NCBI GenBank assembly: GCA_025935035.1
Contig: JAICWB010000004.1
Coordinates: 1-32,516 of the forward strand
Source of the DNA: Terriglobales bacterium
Lineage (GTDB): Bacteria; Acidobacteriota; Terriglobia; Terriglobales; Acidobacteriaceae
DNA: 32,516 nucleotides
Direction of reading: 5' to 3'
The first letter of the stretch is position 1, and each line of letters starts with the position of its first letter. The notes below the pieces were generated by a model. The model was not told the DNA's origin. It made no database searches and saw nothing but the letters and a program-made list of their open reading frames with translations. Below, in pieces: positions 8,791 through 20,118 of the stretch. Position numbers and translations under genes: made by a program.

Positions 8791-8862
8791 GTGAACCTCT
8801 TGTTCCATCTGCACCACCATCATCACCATGCGAACAGCGTGTCGGTGGAGGAGTGCGGATAG
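8791..8862 (+). CDS. hisL: Histidine operon leader peptide (attenuator), MNLLFHLHHHHHHANSVSVEECG
   Basis: GTG AAC CTC TTG TTC CAT CTG CAC CAC CAT CAT CAC CAT GCG AAC AGC GTG TCG GTG GAG GAG TGC GGA TAG. Seven His in eight codons, followed by an intrinsic terminator and then hisI. Too short for the supplied ORF track. Confidence 0.88.
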   Translation: MNLLFHLHHHHHHANSVSVEECG

Positions 8863-8891
8863 AGACTTAGTCACATCTAGCAATCATCCCG

Positions 8892-8926
8892 GCCCGCTGA
8901 CCAAAGATCAGCGGGCTTTTTCTTTT
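8892..8926 (+). terminator. Intrinsic terminator of the his attenuator
   Basis: GCCCGCTGA-ccaaaga-TCAGCGGGC followed by TTTTTCTTTT: perfect 9-bp stem plus U-tract, 29 nt before the hisI start. Confidence 0.9.
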
Positions 8927-8955
8927 GCTCACAAATTCAACCAAAGAGGAATGTT

Positions 8956-9315
8956 ATGAAGCTGAATATAGATTTTGAAAAAATGAGTGGTCTGGTTCCA
9001 GCCATCGTGCAGGACGCAGACAATGGCGAGGTCCTGATGCTGGGATTCATGAACGCCGAATCTTACGGTCTCACGGAGGAGTCTGGCTTTGTGACTTTTT
9101 ACAGCCGCACGCGCAACAAGATTTGGATGAAAGGCGAGAGTAGCGGCAACCGCCTGGAGGTGGTTTCCGCGTCTACGGACTGTGACGTGGATACCCTACT
9201 ATTCCGTGTCCGCGTGCAAGGTGACGGTCTTGTTTGCCACGAAGGCACGCGTTCGTGTTTCACCAAGTCAATTTCTCTAAGTCCGACGGCGCAAGCGGCT
9301 GGGGTATCACGATGA
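8956..9315 (+). CDS. hisI: Phosphoribosyl-AMP cyclohydrolase (HisI only, no HisE domain)
   Basis: [57 protein letters not shown]-like AGAGGA upstream. Confidence 0.96.
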   Translation: MKLNIDFEKMSGLVPAIVQDADNGEVLMLGFMNAESYGLTEESGFVTFYSRTRNKIWMKGESSGNRLEVVSASTDCDVDTLLFRVRVQGDGLVCHEGTRSCFTKSISLSPTAQAAGVSR

Positions 9316-10196
9316 CAGTTGCCGGCAATAAGCTTCGCCTGGGTATCCCTAAAGGCAGTTTGCAAGACGCGACCATCGCCCTCTTCGCGAGCGCTGGTTT
9401 TAATATCTACGCCAACGGGCGTTCGTATTTTCCCACCGTGGACGATCCTGAGATCGAGTGCATGCTCATCCGCGCGCAGGAGATGGCGCGGTATGTGGAG
9501 CATGGCGCGTTAGACGCCGGATTGACGGGCAGTGACTGGGTAGCTGACAGCGGCCTGGACGTGCAGACAGTCACCGACCTGGTGTATGCAAAGCAAAGCC
9601 GTTCCAAGGTGCGGTGGGTGCTGGCTGTGCCTCAGGATTCACCGTACCAAAAAGCAGAAGACCTCAAAGACTGCATCATCGCGACCGAGTTGGTGAATAC
9701 CACGAAGAGCTATTTCAATGGCAAGAACGTGCCTGTGAAAGTGGAATTCAGCTGGGGCGCCACAGAAGTAAAACCCCCGATCCTGGCGGATGCGATCGTC
9801 GAAGTTACAGAGACGGGAAGTTCGCTGCGGGCGAACCGGCTGCGCATCATTGATACGGTCATTGAATCCGCCACCCAACTCATAGCCAACAAGAAGTCCT
9901 GGCAGAACGATTGGAAGCGCAAGAAGATTGAGAACCTGGCACTGATGTTGCGTGGTGCGATTGACGCTCAGGGCCGCGTCGGCTTGATGCTAAACGTGCG
10001 CAAGGCGCAGCTCGAGCATGTCTTGGCAGTCCTGCCCGCCTTGAATTCACCCACAGTCTCCTCATTGAGCGATGCTCAGTGGGTCGCGGTCAATACCATC
10101 CTTGAAGAATCTGTGGTCCGGGACGTGCTTCCTCGCTTGAAAGAAGTGGGAGCCACCGGCATCGTGGAATATCCGCTGAACAAGGTGGTGATGTAG
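9312..10196 (+). CDS. hisG: ATP phosphoribosyltransferase, long form
   Basis: ATG at 9312 overlaps the hisI stop. [45 protein letters not shown]. About 294 aa with the C-terminal domain typical of HisG-long. Confidence 0.96.
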   Translation: MTVAGNKLRLGIPKGSLQDATIALFASAGFNIYANGRSYFPTVDDPEIECMLIRAQEMARYVEHGALDAGLTGSDWVADSGLDVQTVTDLVYAKQSRSKVRWVLAVPQDSPYQKAEDLKDCIIATELVNTTKSYFNGKNVPVKVEFSWGATEVKPPILADAIVEVTETGSSLRANRLRIIDTVIESATQLIANKKSWQNDWKRKKIENLALMLRGAIDAQGRVGLMLNVRKAQLEHVLAVLPALNSPTVSSLSDAQWVAVNTILEESVVRDVLPRLKEVGATGIVEYPLNKVVM

Positions 10197-11455
10197 TGCG
10201 GATAGTGAAGAGCGACATGGCAGCCGGGCGCAAAGCGATTCACGGCTTGGTGAACCGCGGAAAAACAGCAAGTTCGCGAGTAGAAGCTGCGGCACGCAAG
10301 ATCCTACGCGATGTTGAACGCAACGGGGACGCTGCTCTCCGGAGATTGGCCGTTCAGTTCGATGGCTTAGGTGCGCGACAGTCCATGATGGTGCAACGAA
10401 GCGAATTGTCGCGAGCGCTGAAAAACATGCGTAAAGCCGACCCGCAATTTCTGAACGCACTGGAAGCTGCGACGGACAACATTCGCAAATTCGCGGAATG
10501 GCAGAAGCCGCGCGAGTGGTCGCGAAAGATCCAACCGGGCGTGATCGTCGGGCAAGTCTTACGTCCGCTGGAAAGCGTCGGCTGTTATGTGCCCGGCGGC
10601 CGTTATCCGCTGCCTTCCACCTTGCTGATGACGGTGGTCCCTGCGCAAGTAGCCGGAGTGCCTCGGATCGTTGTCGTCTCTCCTCGTCCCGCGACACACA
10701 CACTGGCCGCTGCGGCGTTCCTCGGTGTCACAGAGTTCTATCGCGTAGGAGGCGCGCAAGCGATTGCTGCACTCGCCTATGGAACAAAAACCATCAGCCG
10801 GGTGCAGAAGATCGTAGGCCCGGGGAACTCTTACGTTACTGCCGCCAAGGAGCTTTGCGGTTGCCCCATCGATATGCTCGCAGGGCCCACTGAGGCGCTC
10901 ATTGTGAGTCACACCGGAAATCCACGATTTATTGCGGCTGACCTGGTCGCGCAGGCCGAGCATGACGTAGAAACCAGCGTGTGCTTTGTCACCTCCTCCT
11001 CTTCTCTCGCGGAGGCTGTCGGCGGTGAAATACGCCGATTGTCTGCAGGCAATGCGGTGGCGAAAAGTGCTCTGAAGAACGGCTACGTCGTGGTCACGCG
11101 CTCCCGCGCGGAAGCGATGGATATCGCGAATGCCATAGCCAGCGAGCACCTCACGGTGGATGTCGCAGACGCAAAAAATGTGCGCAATGCGGGCTCACTT
11201 TTTATCGGCGACTACTCCACACAGGCGGCGGGTGACTACGCGTCCGGGCCGAATCACGTTCTTCCCACCGGAGCGCTGGCCCGCGCCCGGGGCGGCTTGA
11301 GCGTGAATGATTTCTTGAAAGTCATCACCTTCCAGCAGGTGTCACGAGCGGGCTTAACTAAACTTGGGCCCTCGATCGCAAAGTTGGCGGAAGCAGAAGG
11401 CTTGAGGGCACACGCCGAGGCCGTACAGGTGCGCATGGGAGGCGGGCGTGCTTAA
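10196..11455 (+). CDS. hisD: Histidinol dehydrogenase
   Basis: GTG start overlapping the hisG stop (TAGTG). VGCYVPGGRYPLPSTLLMTVVPAQVAGV, VGPGNSYVTAAKELCG, DMLAGPTEALI, DYASGPNHVLPTGALARARGGLSVNDFLK. Confidence 0.97.
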   Translation: MRIVKSDMAAGRKAIHGLVNRGKTASSRVEAAARKILRDVERNGDAALRRLAVQFDGLGARQSMMVQRSELSRALKNMRKADPQFLNALEAATDNIRKFAEWQKPREWSRKIQPGVIVGQVLRPLESVGCYVPGGRYPLPSTLLMTVVPAQVAGVPRIVVVSPRPATHTLAAAAFLGVTEFYRVGGAQAIAALAYGTKTISRVQKIVGPGNSYVTAAKELCGCPIDMLAGPTEALIVSHTGNPRFIAADLVAQAEHDVETSVCFVTSSSSLAEAVGGEIRRLSAGNAVAKSALKNGYVVVTRSRAEAMDIANAIASEHLTVDVADAKNVRNAGSLFIGDYSTQAAGDYASGPNHVLPTGALARARGGLSVNDFLKVITFQQVSRAGLTKLGPSIAKLAEAEGLRAHAEAVQVRMGGGRA

Positions 11456-12539
11456 AGCGAGAGATGCCGTGATCGCGATGAAGGAGTACCATCCACCGCT
11501 CGCCGGCCGACAAGGACTGCGGCTCGATTTCAATGAGAACACCAGCGGGTGTTCACCGAAGGGTTTGGCTCGTTTGCGGAACATCAACGCCGATGACCTC
11601 GCGCGTTATCCCGAACGCGCGCCGGTTGAAGCTATGGTCGCGGCAAAGCTCGGACTCACGCCGGAACAAGTCTTGCTAACGAACGGGGTTGATGAAGCTA
11701 TCCACCTTCTTTCTGAAACATATCTGGAACCAGATGACGAAGCCATTGTGGTGGTTCCGACGTTCGGCATGTACGAGGTTTTCGTGCAGCAGACCGGCTC
11801 AAGGGTCATATTTGTGCAGGCAAATGCAGGCGACTTCAGTTTTCCTATTGCCGCGGTTCTGGCAGCGATAACGCCAAGTACTAAATTCATTGCTTTCGCC
11901 AGCCCGAATAATCCTACAGGCGGAGTGATCAAGCTGGATGACTTGCTCGCCATCCTTGTTGCCGCGCCGCAAGCAGCCGTCTTGCTTGACGAAGCCTACT
12001 TTGATTTTCACGGAGAAACGTTCTTGCCCGAGATCGAACAAAACGCAAACTTGTTTATCGCGCGGACTTTCTCAAAAGCATATGGACTGGCGGCTTTCCG
12101 CACAGGCTTTCTCGCGGCGGACGCAACGACGTTGAAGATGGTGCGCAAAGTTGCTTCGCCTTACAACGTGAACGGTGTTTCGCTCGCCTGCCTGGAAAGC
12201 GCCCTAGATGATAAAGACTACGTCGCCGATTACGTCCAACAGATTCTCGGCGGACGGGCGCTGCTTGAAAAGGAATTCGAATCACTTGGGATCCCGTTCT
12301 GGCCGAGTTGCGCGAACTTCGTACTGTGTCGCATCGGAGAGGCGCACAAGGAATTTGTGACCGCGATGCGCGAACGCGGTGTTCTGGTACGCGACCGCGA
12401 TTCCGATCCTGGGTGCAGTGGCTGCGTGCGCATCACGATAGGCACCACCGAGCAAATGGAAACGCTTCTATCCGCGTTTCGCGACGTCTGCTCTACGTTG
12501 CAGATATCCGGCCCGCTTCGCGCTGGGGCATCGCGATGA
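11448..12539 (+). CDS. hisC: Histidinol-phosphate aminotransferase
   Basis: GTG start overlapping his[50 protein letters not shown]. Confidence 0.95.
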   Translation: MLKARDAVIAMKEYHPPLAGRQGLRLDFNENTSGCSPKGLARLRNINADDLARYPERAPVEAMVAAKLGLTPEQVLLTNGVDEAIHLLSETYLEPDDEAIVVVPTFGMYEVFVQQTGSRVIFVQANAGDFSFPIAAVLAAITPSTKFIAFASPNNPTGGVIKLDDLLAILVAAPQAAVLLDEAYFDFHGETFLPEIEQNANLFIARTFSKAYGLAAFRTGFLAADATTLKMVRKVASPYNVNGVSLACLESALDDKDYVADYVQQILGGRALLEKEFESLGIPFWPSCANFVLCRIGEAHKEFVTAMRERGVLVRDRDSDPGCSGCVRITIGTTEQMETLLSAFRDVCSTLQISGPLRAGASR

Positions 12540-13123
12540 GAAAAGCCACGATCAGGCGCAAGACCAATGAGACTGAGATCATGCTGAATCTCACCATTGA
12601 GGGCAAAGGCGTTTATAAAGTTTCCACAGGCATTCGTTTTCTTGATCACATGCTGGAGCTTTTCGCGCGTCATGGCGCTTTTAATCTCACGCTAAAGTGC
12701 AAAGGTGACCTCGACGTAGATCAGCACCACACCGTCGAGGACGTCGGCATAGCGCTCGGGGAAGCATTGAGCCGCTCTCTTGGAGACAAGCGCGGGATCT
12801 TGCGGGCGGGCTATTTCCTGATGCCCATGGATGAGACGCTGGGCATGGCAGCTATCGATTTAAGCGGACGCGCGCAGGCCGTCATTGAGACAAAGGTAAA
12901 AGCGCATTACGTCGGCGACCTGCAATCGGAGCTCGTAGTTGATTTCTTCGAAGGCTTCGCTCGCGGTGCGCGCGCCAATGTCCACATCAAGACGCTCTAT
13001 GGCCGTTCCAACCATCACAAGATCGAGGCGTTATTCAAAGCGTTTGCGCGCGCGTTGCGCGTGGCGTGCTCGAAAGATAAACGTCTCGCCAAAATGCTTC
13101 CCAGTACGAAAGGGCTGCTGTGA
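12536..13123 (+). CDS. hisB: Imidazoleglycerol-phosphate dehydratase (monofunctional)
   Basis: ATG at 12536 overlaps the hisC stop. [74 protein letters not shown]. Confidence 0.97.
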   Translation: MRKATIRRKTNETEIMLNLTIEGKGVYKVSTGIRFLDHMLELFARHGAFNLTLKCKGDLDVDQHHTVEDVGIALGEALSRSLGDKRGILRAGYFLMPMDETLGMAAIDLSGRAQAVIETKVKAHYVGDLQSELVVDFFEGFARGARANVHIKTLYGRSNHHKIEALFKAFARALRVACSKDKRLAKMLPSTKGLL

Positions 13124-13716
13124 TCGCAATAATCGATTACCGTGCCGGGAATCTGGCCTCAGTAAAAAAAGCCTTCGATCATCTGGGAGCGGAATGTCTC
13201 GTCACATCTGGTCCTGCGGAAGCGCGGTCCGCTAACAAGCTGGTTCTGCCCGGCGTCGGGCATTTTTCGGCAACGCAGGCCCTCGACGAACTGGGGCTTA
13301 GACCGGCGATCGAAGAAAGCATCTCAGCTGGGAAACCGTTCCTCGGGATATGTGTCGGGATGCAGTGGATGTTTGCCGGCAGCAGTGAAGCGCCGCAGGT
13401 GAGAGGCCTTGGTTTGTTTGCCGGCCAATGCTCCCGGTTTTCTTCCGCCGTGAAGTCGCCGCATGTCGGTTGGAATACGCTAAGCCCGCGCGGAAGATCG
13501 CGGTTGCTCGCCGGGCTTAGCGACCAAGTTTTCGCCTACTTCACTCATTCTTATCGCGCTCCTATTGGCGCAGATTGTGTCTCAACTACAACCTATGATG
13601 GAGACTTTGCTTCCATCGTGGAACGCGGCAACCTATTTGGGGTGCAGTTCCATCCGGAAAAGTCCGGGGATGCCGGCCTGCGCATTCTGCGCAATTTCGT
13701 GGAATTGCCATGTTGA
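13120..13716 (+). CDS. hisH: Imidazole glycerol phosphate synthase, glutamine amidotransferase subunit
   Basis: [57 protein letters not shown]. Confidence 0.97.
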   Translation: MIAIIDYRAGNLASVKKAFDHLGAECLVTSGPAEARSANKLVLPGVGHFSATQALDELGLRPAIEESISAGKPFLGICVGMQWMFAGSSEAPQVRGLGLFAGQCSRFSSAVKSPHVGWNTLSPRGRSRLLAGLSDQVFAYFTHSYRAPIGADCVSTTTYDGDFASIVERGNLFGVQFHPEKSGDAGLRILRNFVELPC

Positions 13717-14474
13717 CGAAACGAGTGATCGCTTGCCTGGATTGCCAGAACGGCCGCGTGGTCAAAGGCGTGCAATTTCTCGATTTGCGCGATGCCGGCG
13801 ATCCCGCCGAACTAGCCATCACGCATGCCGCCGCCGGCGCGGACGAGATCGTTTTGCTTGATATCACGGCTACGCATGAGGCCCGCAAGACATTACTCGA
13901 CACCGTGCGCCGGACAGCGCAGAATCTTTTTGTTCCACTGACCGTCGGCGGCGGGATTCAGACTGTTGACGATGCTGCGCGAGTGTTTGACTGCGGCGCT
14001 GACAAAATCAGTATTAACTCGGCTGCCGTGACTCGCCCGGATCTGATCGCGGAGATCGGCAGCCGTTTCGGTTCACAGGCGGTTATGGTCGCCATCGATG
14101 CCAAATGCAATGAGCAGGGCATAGACGAGGTCGTCACCGCCGGTGGGCGCAATGCGACCGGAAGGCGCGTCGTCGATTGGGCTCGCGAAGCGGAAACAAG
14201 AGGTGCCGGCGAAATACTTCTCACCTCGATGCGCAACGACGGCACTCAGGCAGGATTTGACTGCGCGCTGACCAGCGCGGTGGCTGAATCGGTCCAGGTC
14301 CCCGTTATCGCTTCCGGCGGCGCCGGGAACGAACGTCACTTCGTCGAGGTGTTTGAGAAAGGACGGGCTGACGCGGCCCTTGCGGCATCAATCCTCCACT
14401 TTGGCACCCACACTATCGCAAACATCAAGCTTGCCATGCGCAACGCAGGCATTCCAGTGAGGCTGCCATGCTGA
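13710..14474 (+). CDS. hisF: Imidazole glycerol phosphate synthase, cyclase subunit
   Basis: [86 protein letters not shown]. Confidence 0.97.
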   Translation: MLTKRVIACLDCQNGRVVKGVQFLDLRDAGDPAELAITHAAAGADEIVLLDITATHEARKTLLDTVRRTAQNLFVPLTVGGGIQTVDDAARVFDCGADKISINSAAVTRPDLIAEIGSRFGSQAVMVAIDAKCNEQGIDEVVTAGGRNATGRRVVDWAREAETRGAGEILLTSMRNDGTQAGFDCALTSAVAESVQVPVIASGGAGNERHFVEVFEKGRADAALAASILHFGTHTIANIKLAMRNAGIPVRLPC

Positions 14475-15142
14475 TCCCGTGCATCGATGTCATGAAAGGA
14501 AAGGTAGTGCAACTGATTCGAGGCGAGAAGAAGGCCATTGAACTGGATGATCCTGAACCCTGGCTTTGCCGCTTTGAAAAATATCCATTGATCCACGTGG
14601 TCGACCTCGACGCCGCAATGGGCCATGGCTCGAACCGCGCGTTCATAGCGCGACTTCTAAACCGGTTGCCTTGTCAGGTAGGGGGAGGCGTCCGCAGCCT
14701 GGCAGACGCGAAAGATCTTCTCGCCATCGGCGCCAAGCGGGTAGTCGTTGGTTCTGCTCTCGTAGCCAATGGCGGCATAGACACGGACTTCGCTCAATCT
14801 CTCGCACTGGCGTTTGGCACCGAACGCCTGGCCTTTGCGGTCGATTCCAAGAACGGCGCTCTGGCGATTCGGGGATGGAAAGAAACCGTCAGCATCACCT
14901 CGCGTGAGGCTGTTCACAAGCTGGATAACTTTTGCTCCGCTTTCTTATATACGAATGTGAACAACGAAGGCTTGCTAAAAGGGTTCCCGATCGAAGAGGC
15001 TCAAACTCTCCGCGTTGCCACCAAGAAACAGCTCATCGTGGGCGGCGGCATCAACTCGGCGCATCAGATCGCACAGCTCGACGCGATGGGCGTGGACTCG
15101 ATCGCGGGCATGGCGATCTACACCAACGCGATCGCCTTTTGA
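14468..15142 (+). CDS. hisA: Phosphoribosylformimino-5-aminoimidazole carboxamide ribotide isomerase
   Basis: [91 protein letters not shown]. Confidence 0.93.
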   Translation: MLIPCIDVMKGKVVQLIRGEKKAIELDDPEPWLCRFEKYPLIHVVDLDAAMGHGSNRAFIARLLNRLPCQVGGGVRSLADAKDLLAIGAKRVVVGSALVANGGIDTDFAQSLALAFGTERLAFAVDSKNGALAIRGWKETVSITSREAVHKLDNFCSAFLYTNVNNEGLLKGFPIEEAQTLRVATKKQLIVGGGINSAHQIAQLDAMGVDSIAGMAIYTNAIAF

Positions 15143-15366
15143 CGATCGGTCAACTTCAGCCGGGTGTCGTGCCAAAGGTTTGGTAGAGACGACGACCGCT
15201 ACAGTATTACGGCTACAGCCCGCAGAATTAAGGTCAGAAAAGGAGGCGATTTGGCGAAGGCTTCCGGATCGCACTCGCGAGCAATCAGCAGCGTGAAATA
15301 TCTTTTGTATCTCCGAACCAGCGTGCGCAGGAAACAACTTTTTTGCGCTAGAAACGCCTGAAAACC

Positions 15367-15396
15367 TTGACCTTGGGGGGTGATTCGGGGCATACT
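15367..15396 (+). promoter_or_regulatory. Candidate sigma70-like promoter upstream of the large secreted protein gene
   Basis: TTGACC (15367-15372), 18-nt spacer, CATACT (15391-15396). Motif match only. Confidence 0.35.
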
Positions 15397-15464
15397 TCGC
15401 TAGCTCCTCCCCCTATCTCACTCCACGGCTAAGACCCCAACTTTCGCCGCACTAGGAAGTTCAT

Positions 15465-18400
15465 ATGCTGACGCTTCGCCTCTCCTGGCTAGTCGCCCTC
15501 GTTTTTGTTGCTACCACGGTTTTTTCTCAGACTCCCGGCCAGAACACCAACATGGTCTCCGGACGGGAGTGGCCAGGTGGTGACCCGTTCCTGCAGCGGC
15601 AGAACGAACCTTCCATAGCGATATCTACGCGTAATCCGCAGCATATCCTGGCGGGCGCGAACGATTATCGAACGGTGGATCTGCCTGCATCGGACACGGT
15701 GTCGGGTGGTGTTGAAGTCACGGGTGACGCCTGGCTGGGAGTTTTCAAGTCTTTTGACGGCGGCCAGACTTGGCGTAGCACTCTGATCCCTGGGTATCCG
15801 CAGGATAGCTCTCCGCAGGGGCTTTCTTCTCCGCTGAAGGGATTCAGCACGGCAGCGGACGCGGTGGTTCGCGCCGGCACGAACGGCTTGTTTTATTACA
15901 GCGGCATCGCTTTCAATCGCGGCACGAATTCGGGCGTCGTTTTCATTTCACGCTGGATGGACCTGAATAATAAGGAGAATGGCGACCCCACCAAGAACCA
16001 GGATTCAATCCGCTATGTCAGTGCGTCAATCATTGATAAAGGCAATGCCGGGCAGTTCCTGGATAAGCCGTGGTTGGCAGTGGATGTACCGCGCTCGAGC
16101 GCAACCTGCACCATGCAAGTGCCGCAGGCGAATGGGACCGTGGTGAGCCAGACAGTCCCCACAGGAAACGCTTATCTTGCCTACACGATTCTGGTGGGCA
16201 ACGACGTAAATATCCGAACCAAGCTTTACCTGACCCGCTCCACCGATTGCGGAGCTACATGGAGCACACCAACCAAACTTAGCGAAGGGCTGCCTGTCAA
16301 TCAGGGGGCCAATGTTGCCATCGATCCTTCTACCGGCTATGTCTATGTGGCTTGGCGCGGGTTCGCGGCGGCGAGTTCGCCGAACACCATTAATATAGTG
16401 CGTTCAACAGACGGTGGCGCCACCTTCACAAAGGCGCTGACGCTGAAGTCCCTGCCTTCTTACAATGCGAGCACCCCGACAGCGGAAAGCTTCTTCGATC
16501 AAGGCACGACCGCGACTTCCTTCCGCTCCAGCGCGTTTCCGACGATGGCCGTCGATGCCAGCGGCCGCGTGTATGTGGCATGGTCACAAAGGACGCCACC
16601 GAACGGCGATGCCCGAATCATGATGACGTCGTCAGCAGATTTTGTGAATTGGACCACGCCGGCTGCAGTCGATAACGCCAATCTGAGTGACGATGCTGGC
16701 GTGCTCTTCAGCCGAGGGCACCAATTCATGCCAAGCCTCACGTTCAGTGACGGCAGGCTCATGCTGATCTATTACGATGAGCGCTTCGACCACACCGTGG
16801 GTCTGTTCACGCCGAACTCACCCTTTTCGCCGGCACTCGATGGAAGGTTCTACACAGAGAAGCGGGACAAGCGTGGAGAGCTTGCTGTGGATCCCACGCA
16901 GGTGTTCACACCGTTCGTTTCCGATCTCAACTTGACGCAGATGCGCCACACTACGGAAACGAGAGTCGCCGAGGCACTGCCTGGCAGTAATCCGTCATTC
17001 ACATCGGCACGCGTTTCGCAATACAAGTTTGGTATGCGCGGCGACGAAAGCGGTACCGTCAACAACCTTCAGCAGCTTCAGATCAATCCGCCGAATTTGC
17101 CCTTGTTCGAGCAGGGCACGGTGCCGTTCATCGGCGACTACATTGATATTGCCGGCCTAAGCATGGTCAACACGCCTACTGGGTGGAAGTTCAACACTGC
17201 TTTGACCAAGGCGCCACGCTTCATCGCTTCCTACACCAGCAACCAGGACGTGCGTCCTCCGCTCGATGGCAACTGGCAAAATTACACCCCCGCGGGGCTC
17301 GGCGGTGGACAGAGCGTCTTGGATCCCACCAAGACTGTACCAGCTTGCCAGATCGGCCAGGAAGGCATGCGTGATCAGAACATTTACAGCAGCGTCATCA
17401 CGGAAGGCTTGGGAGTAGCTGCACTGCAAAATACCAAACCGTTGAGCGCCACGGTACCGCGCGAGTTTGTGCTCACGGTGCAGAACGCGACCAACTTCGA
17501 TAAGAGCTTCCGGATCACCATCGGCAACCAGCCGGCGGGTGGCATCGCCACGTTACTGCCGATATTAAACCCGGTGCCCAATCCACTTCCTGCGCCGTTG
17601 ACGACGCTTGACGTATCCATCGCAGCACATTCGGGCGTCGCACGCGGCATTTACGCCCTTTCACCTACGCCGACTGCTTCCATCAGCGTTAACGTCGCGG
17701 AGATAACCGCTCCTGGCGGAAGCTTGACGGCAGGCGGATTGACCAGCTTCGTGACATTGAATTCAGATCCAACGGTGAGTTCGCTTACCGACCCGGATGG
17801 CGGAGGAGACGTCGGGATCTCGACGGCGGAGATCTACAATCCGAACGTTTCGAATCCTAACGTGTCGAATCCCAACGTATCGAATCCAAACGTCTCGAAC
17901 CCGAACGTGTCGAATCCCAACGTATCGAACCCAAACGTTTCGAACCCGAACGTCTCCAATCCGAACGTTTCCAATCAGCCTTTAGCGAATGCAAACGTTT
18001 CGAACCCGAACGTGTCGAATCCTAACGTCTCGAACCCGAACGTTTCCAATCCCAATGTTTCGAACCCGAACGTGTCGAATCCGAACGTCTCGAACGCTCC
18101 GGTGTCCGACGCCACATACACCATCACCAATCATGGCAACACCAGCAGCTCTTATACCGTGAAGCTGGTAGGCGATGCTCCCAGCGCTCCATTGCAGGTC
18201 ATTATCAGCAAGCCGTATAGCAATCCAACATCGGTAAACTGCCAACTCGCCGATCAGCAGAACAACATCTTGTTGGACAACGTGAACAGTGCGGTTGTGT
18301 TGCCGCCAACGAATCTGAGTGACCCGCTGATCACAAACCCGAATATCAGCAATCCGACCGTGGCGCTTGCACCCGGCGAGAGCGCGTTGATCACGATCCG

Positions 18401-20072
18401 CGGCATCAATGTGACGTTGGAGCAGATGTCTCAGATCGTCGGGCAGATCGCTCCGGTAGTGGTGGCCCAGGCGCCGAATACCAACGATCCCACGAACACG
18501 CCTCCGGTAGCGGCGCCTTTCTTCATCACTACTTCCTCGTCGTTACCCACCGCGACTGCGGGACAACAATATTCAACACCTCTGTCAGTGGTCGGAGGCA
18601 CGGCACCGTATAGCTGGTCTATCGTCTCCGGCTTCATGCCGAAAGGATTCATCCTCACGCCGGGCCGAAGTTCTGCGACAGAGTTCATCGCTAATGCCGC
18701 TCCTGGTTCAAACGCTCCGGGGACCTATAACTTCACCGTGCAGGTTACTGACGCTTCAGCAGCAACCACCAGCAAGCAATTCACAGTGGTGATGAATAAC
18801 CTGGGCAACTTGTCTTTCGTGACTCAGCCTTCAGCAGCGACAGTTGGCCAAGCTATCTCGCCAGCCGTTCAGGTGCGTTTGCTTGACAACGCCGGCGCAG
18901 CAATTGCGTCGTTTCCTGTGAATCTCGCGTTGGGGAATGCAGGTTCTAACCCTGGAGGTGGTGTGTTATCCGGCACAGCTTCAGCACTGACGGACGCCAC
19001 AGGTATCGCCACGTTCCCTAACCTCGCGATCGATCAACCGGGAACTGGTTATACCCTTATTGCGAGTGGTCAAAACCTTACGCCGGCGACGTCTGCACCG
19101 TTTGATGAGACCATTGCCGTCACTCCCTTTGTGGGCCGCGCGACAGACCCCACAGGAGATAGCTCTGCAGCGGACCTGACCTCAGCAAGCGTCAATACGA
19201 CTCCCGACGGAAAGGTCTTGTTGTCTGTCCGCTATGCTCCCGGCACTTTCAGCGCGGCCACCACGGAAGCCGATTTCTTGCTGGATACCGACCAGAGGAC
19301 TGCAACGGGAAGTCCAGGTTCAGACGCCGGTTGTCAAAACGATGCCAGCGTGTTGGGGATCGATTATCTGGTCATTATGCAATCCAATTTTGGCAACAAC
19401 ACCGCGCACATCTACAAGGCGACTGGCGGTTGTAATCAATACCAGGAACTGGGCACCGCGCCGGTAACTCTGGCAAGAGATGGGATGGACGTTACGTTCC
19501 CTCTCTCAATGCTGACCAACACTGCCTCTGCAACCACTTCCGGACCTGCCGGCAGCGGCCCGTGGAACTTCAAGGTAACGACTGATAGCAGCATCGGAAA
19601 CGGAGCGTTTTCGGGATTGCAGGATGTGATGCCCGATGTTGGGTTTGTCGATTCCACGACCTCCGCCGTCATAACCGGAGTAGCGTTCAGCGGCACAGCT
19701 GCGAACCCAACAATCACTATCTCCGGAACAGGATTCGGGACTGCCCCAGCGGCAACGACCGTGGGTTTCCAAGGATTTACCGGCTCTGATTACGGCGATG
19801 CGCTTTATATCGAGGACTTTTCCAATAATCCGCAGGCCTTTAGCGCCGGGCGAGGTCTGCCGAATAATGCGCAACAGCGAGACTTCATCGGCCTTGTCAT
19901 AGTCAACTACACTGACACTTCGATCACTTACCAGCTAGGATCGGACTACTCACTCTCTTACTATCCAAGCAATACATACGCTTTGAATGCGGGTGACAGT
20001 TTCAACGTGATTGTGGCGGGCGGCGCGTCATTCAGTGGGACGGTGTCATACAACAATGTTGTGATTCCGTGA
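15465..20072 (+). CDS. Very large secreted protein: BNR/sialidase-like N-terminal region, (NPNVS)n tract, putative Ig-like and IPT-like C-terminal domains
   Basis: 1535 aa with signal peptide [25 protein letters not shown]/Asp-box-like motifs ([33 protein letters not shown]) and Ig-like segments ([54 protein letters not shown]). Confidence 0.85.
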   Translation: MLTLRLSWLVALVFVATTVFSQTPGQNTNMVSGREWPGGDPFLQRQNEPSIAISTRNPQHILAGANDYRTVDLPASDTVSGGVEVTGDAWLGVFKSFDGGQTWRSTLIPGYPQDSSPQGLSSPLKGFSTAADAVVRAGTNGLFYYSGIAFNRGTNSGVVFISRWMDLNNKENGDPTKNQDSIRYVSASIIDKGNAGQFLDKPWLAVDVPRSSATCTMQVPQANGTVVSQTVPTGNAYLAYTILVGNDVNIRTKLYLTRSTDCGATWSTPTKLSEGLPVNQGANVAIDPSTGYVYVAWRGFAAASSPNTINIVRSTDGGATFTKALTLKSLPSYNASTPTAESFFDQGTTATSFRSSAFPTMAVDASGRVYVAWSQRTPPNGDARIMMTSSADFVNWTTPAAVDNANLSDDAGVLFSRGHQFMPSLTFSDGRLMLIYYDERFDHTVGLFTPNSPFSPALDGRFYTEKRDKRGELAVDPTQVFTPFVSDLNLTQMRHTTETRVAEALPGSNPSFTSARVSQYKFGMRGDESGTVNNLQQLQINPPNLPLFEQGTVPFIGDYIDIAGLSMVNTPTGWKFNTALTKAPRFIASYTSNQDVRPPLDGNWQNYTPAGLGGGQSVLDPTKTVPACQIGQEGMRDQNIYSSVITEGLGVAALQNTKPLSATVPREFVLTVQNATNFDKSFRITIGNQPAGGIATLLPILNPVPNPLPAPLTTLDVSIAAHSGVARGIYALSPTPTASISVNVAEITAPGGSLTAGGLTSFVTLNSDPTVSSLTDPDGGGDVGISTAEIYNPNVSNPNVSNPNVSNPNVSNPNVSNPNVSNPNVSNPNVSNPNVSNQPLANANVSNPNVSNPNVSNPNVSNPNVSNPNVSNPNVSNAPVSDATYTITNHGNTSSSYTVKLVGDAPSAPLQVIISKPYSNPTSVNCQLADQQNNILLDNVNSAVVLPPTNLSDPLITNPNISNPTVALAPGESALITIRGINVTLEQMSQIVGQIAPVVVAQAPNTNDPTNTPPVAAPFFITTSSSLPTATAGQQYSTPLSVVGGTAPYSWSIVSGFMPKGFILTPGRSSATEFIANAAPGSNAPGTYNFTVQVTDASAATTSKQFTVVMNNLGNLSFVTQPSAATVGQAISPAVQVRLLDNAGAAIASFPVNLALGNAGSNPGGGVLSGTASALTDATGIATFPNLAIDQPGTGYTLIASGQNLTPATSAPFDETIAVTPFVGRATDPTGDSSAADLTSASVNTTPDGKVLLSVRYAPGTFSAATTEADFLLDTDQRTATGSPGSDAGCQNDASVLGIDYLVIMQSNFGNNTAHIYKATGGCNQYQELGTAPVTLARDGMDVTFPLSMLTNTASATTSGPAGSGPWNFKVTTDSSIGNGAFSGLQDVMPDVGFVDSTTSAVITGVAFSGTAANPTITISGTGFGTAPAATTVGFQGFTGSDYGDALYIEDFSNNPQAFSAGRGLPNNAQQRDFIGLVIVNYTDTSITYQLGSDYSLSYYPSNTYALNAGDSFNVIVAGGASFSGTVSYNNVVIP
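17838..18107 (+). repeat. 18 tandem 15-bp units encoding NPNVS pentapeptides (variants [15 protein letters not shown])
   Basis: Exact 15-nt periodicity. Fifteen units read NPNVS with variable third positions (e.g. AATCCGAACGTTTCG, AATCCTAACGTGTCG, AACCCGAACGTCTCC). Confidence 0.95.
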
Positions 20073-20118
20073 TCTGCCGTTAAAGAGAGCGCATTAGGCG
20101 GTCTGGGGCTTTGTTTTT

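Noticed and set aside
8630-8955. T-box riboswitch upstream of hisI
   Set aside because: No T-box consensus or specifier architecture was noticed. The His-codon-rich ORF plus terminator explains the region better.
10062-11149. Long minus-strand ORFs (213 and 196 aa) inside hisG/hisD
   Set aside because: Fully antisense to clearly recognised hisG and hisD; composition looks like shadow ORFs.
15143-15464. Small ORFs between hisA and the large secreted protein gene
   Set aside because: Short, overlapping in several frames, no recognisable domains or ribosome-binding sites.
17797-18245. ORFs on alternate frames (17797-17985 +, 17982-18245 -) with TFRIL/RIPTYRT- and [11 protein letters not shown]-type repeats
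   Set aside because: They are frame-shifted or antisense readings of the NPNVS 15-bp repeat inside the large secreted protein gene, not independent genes.
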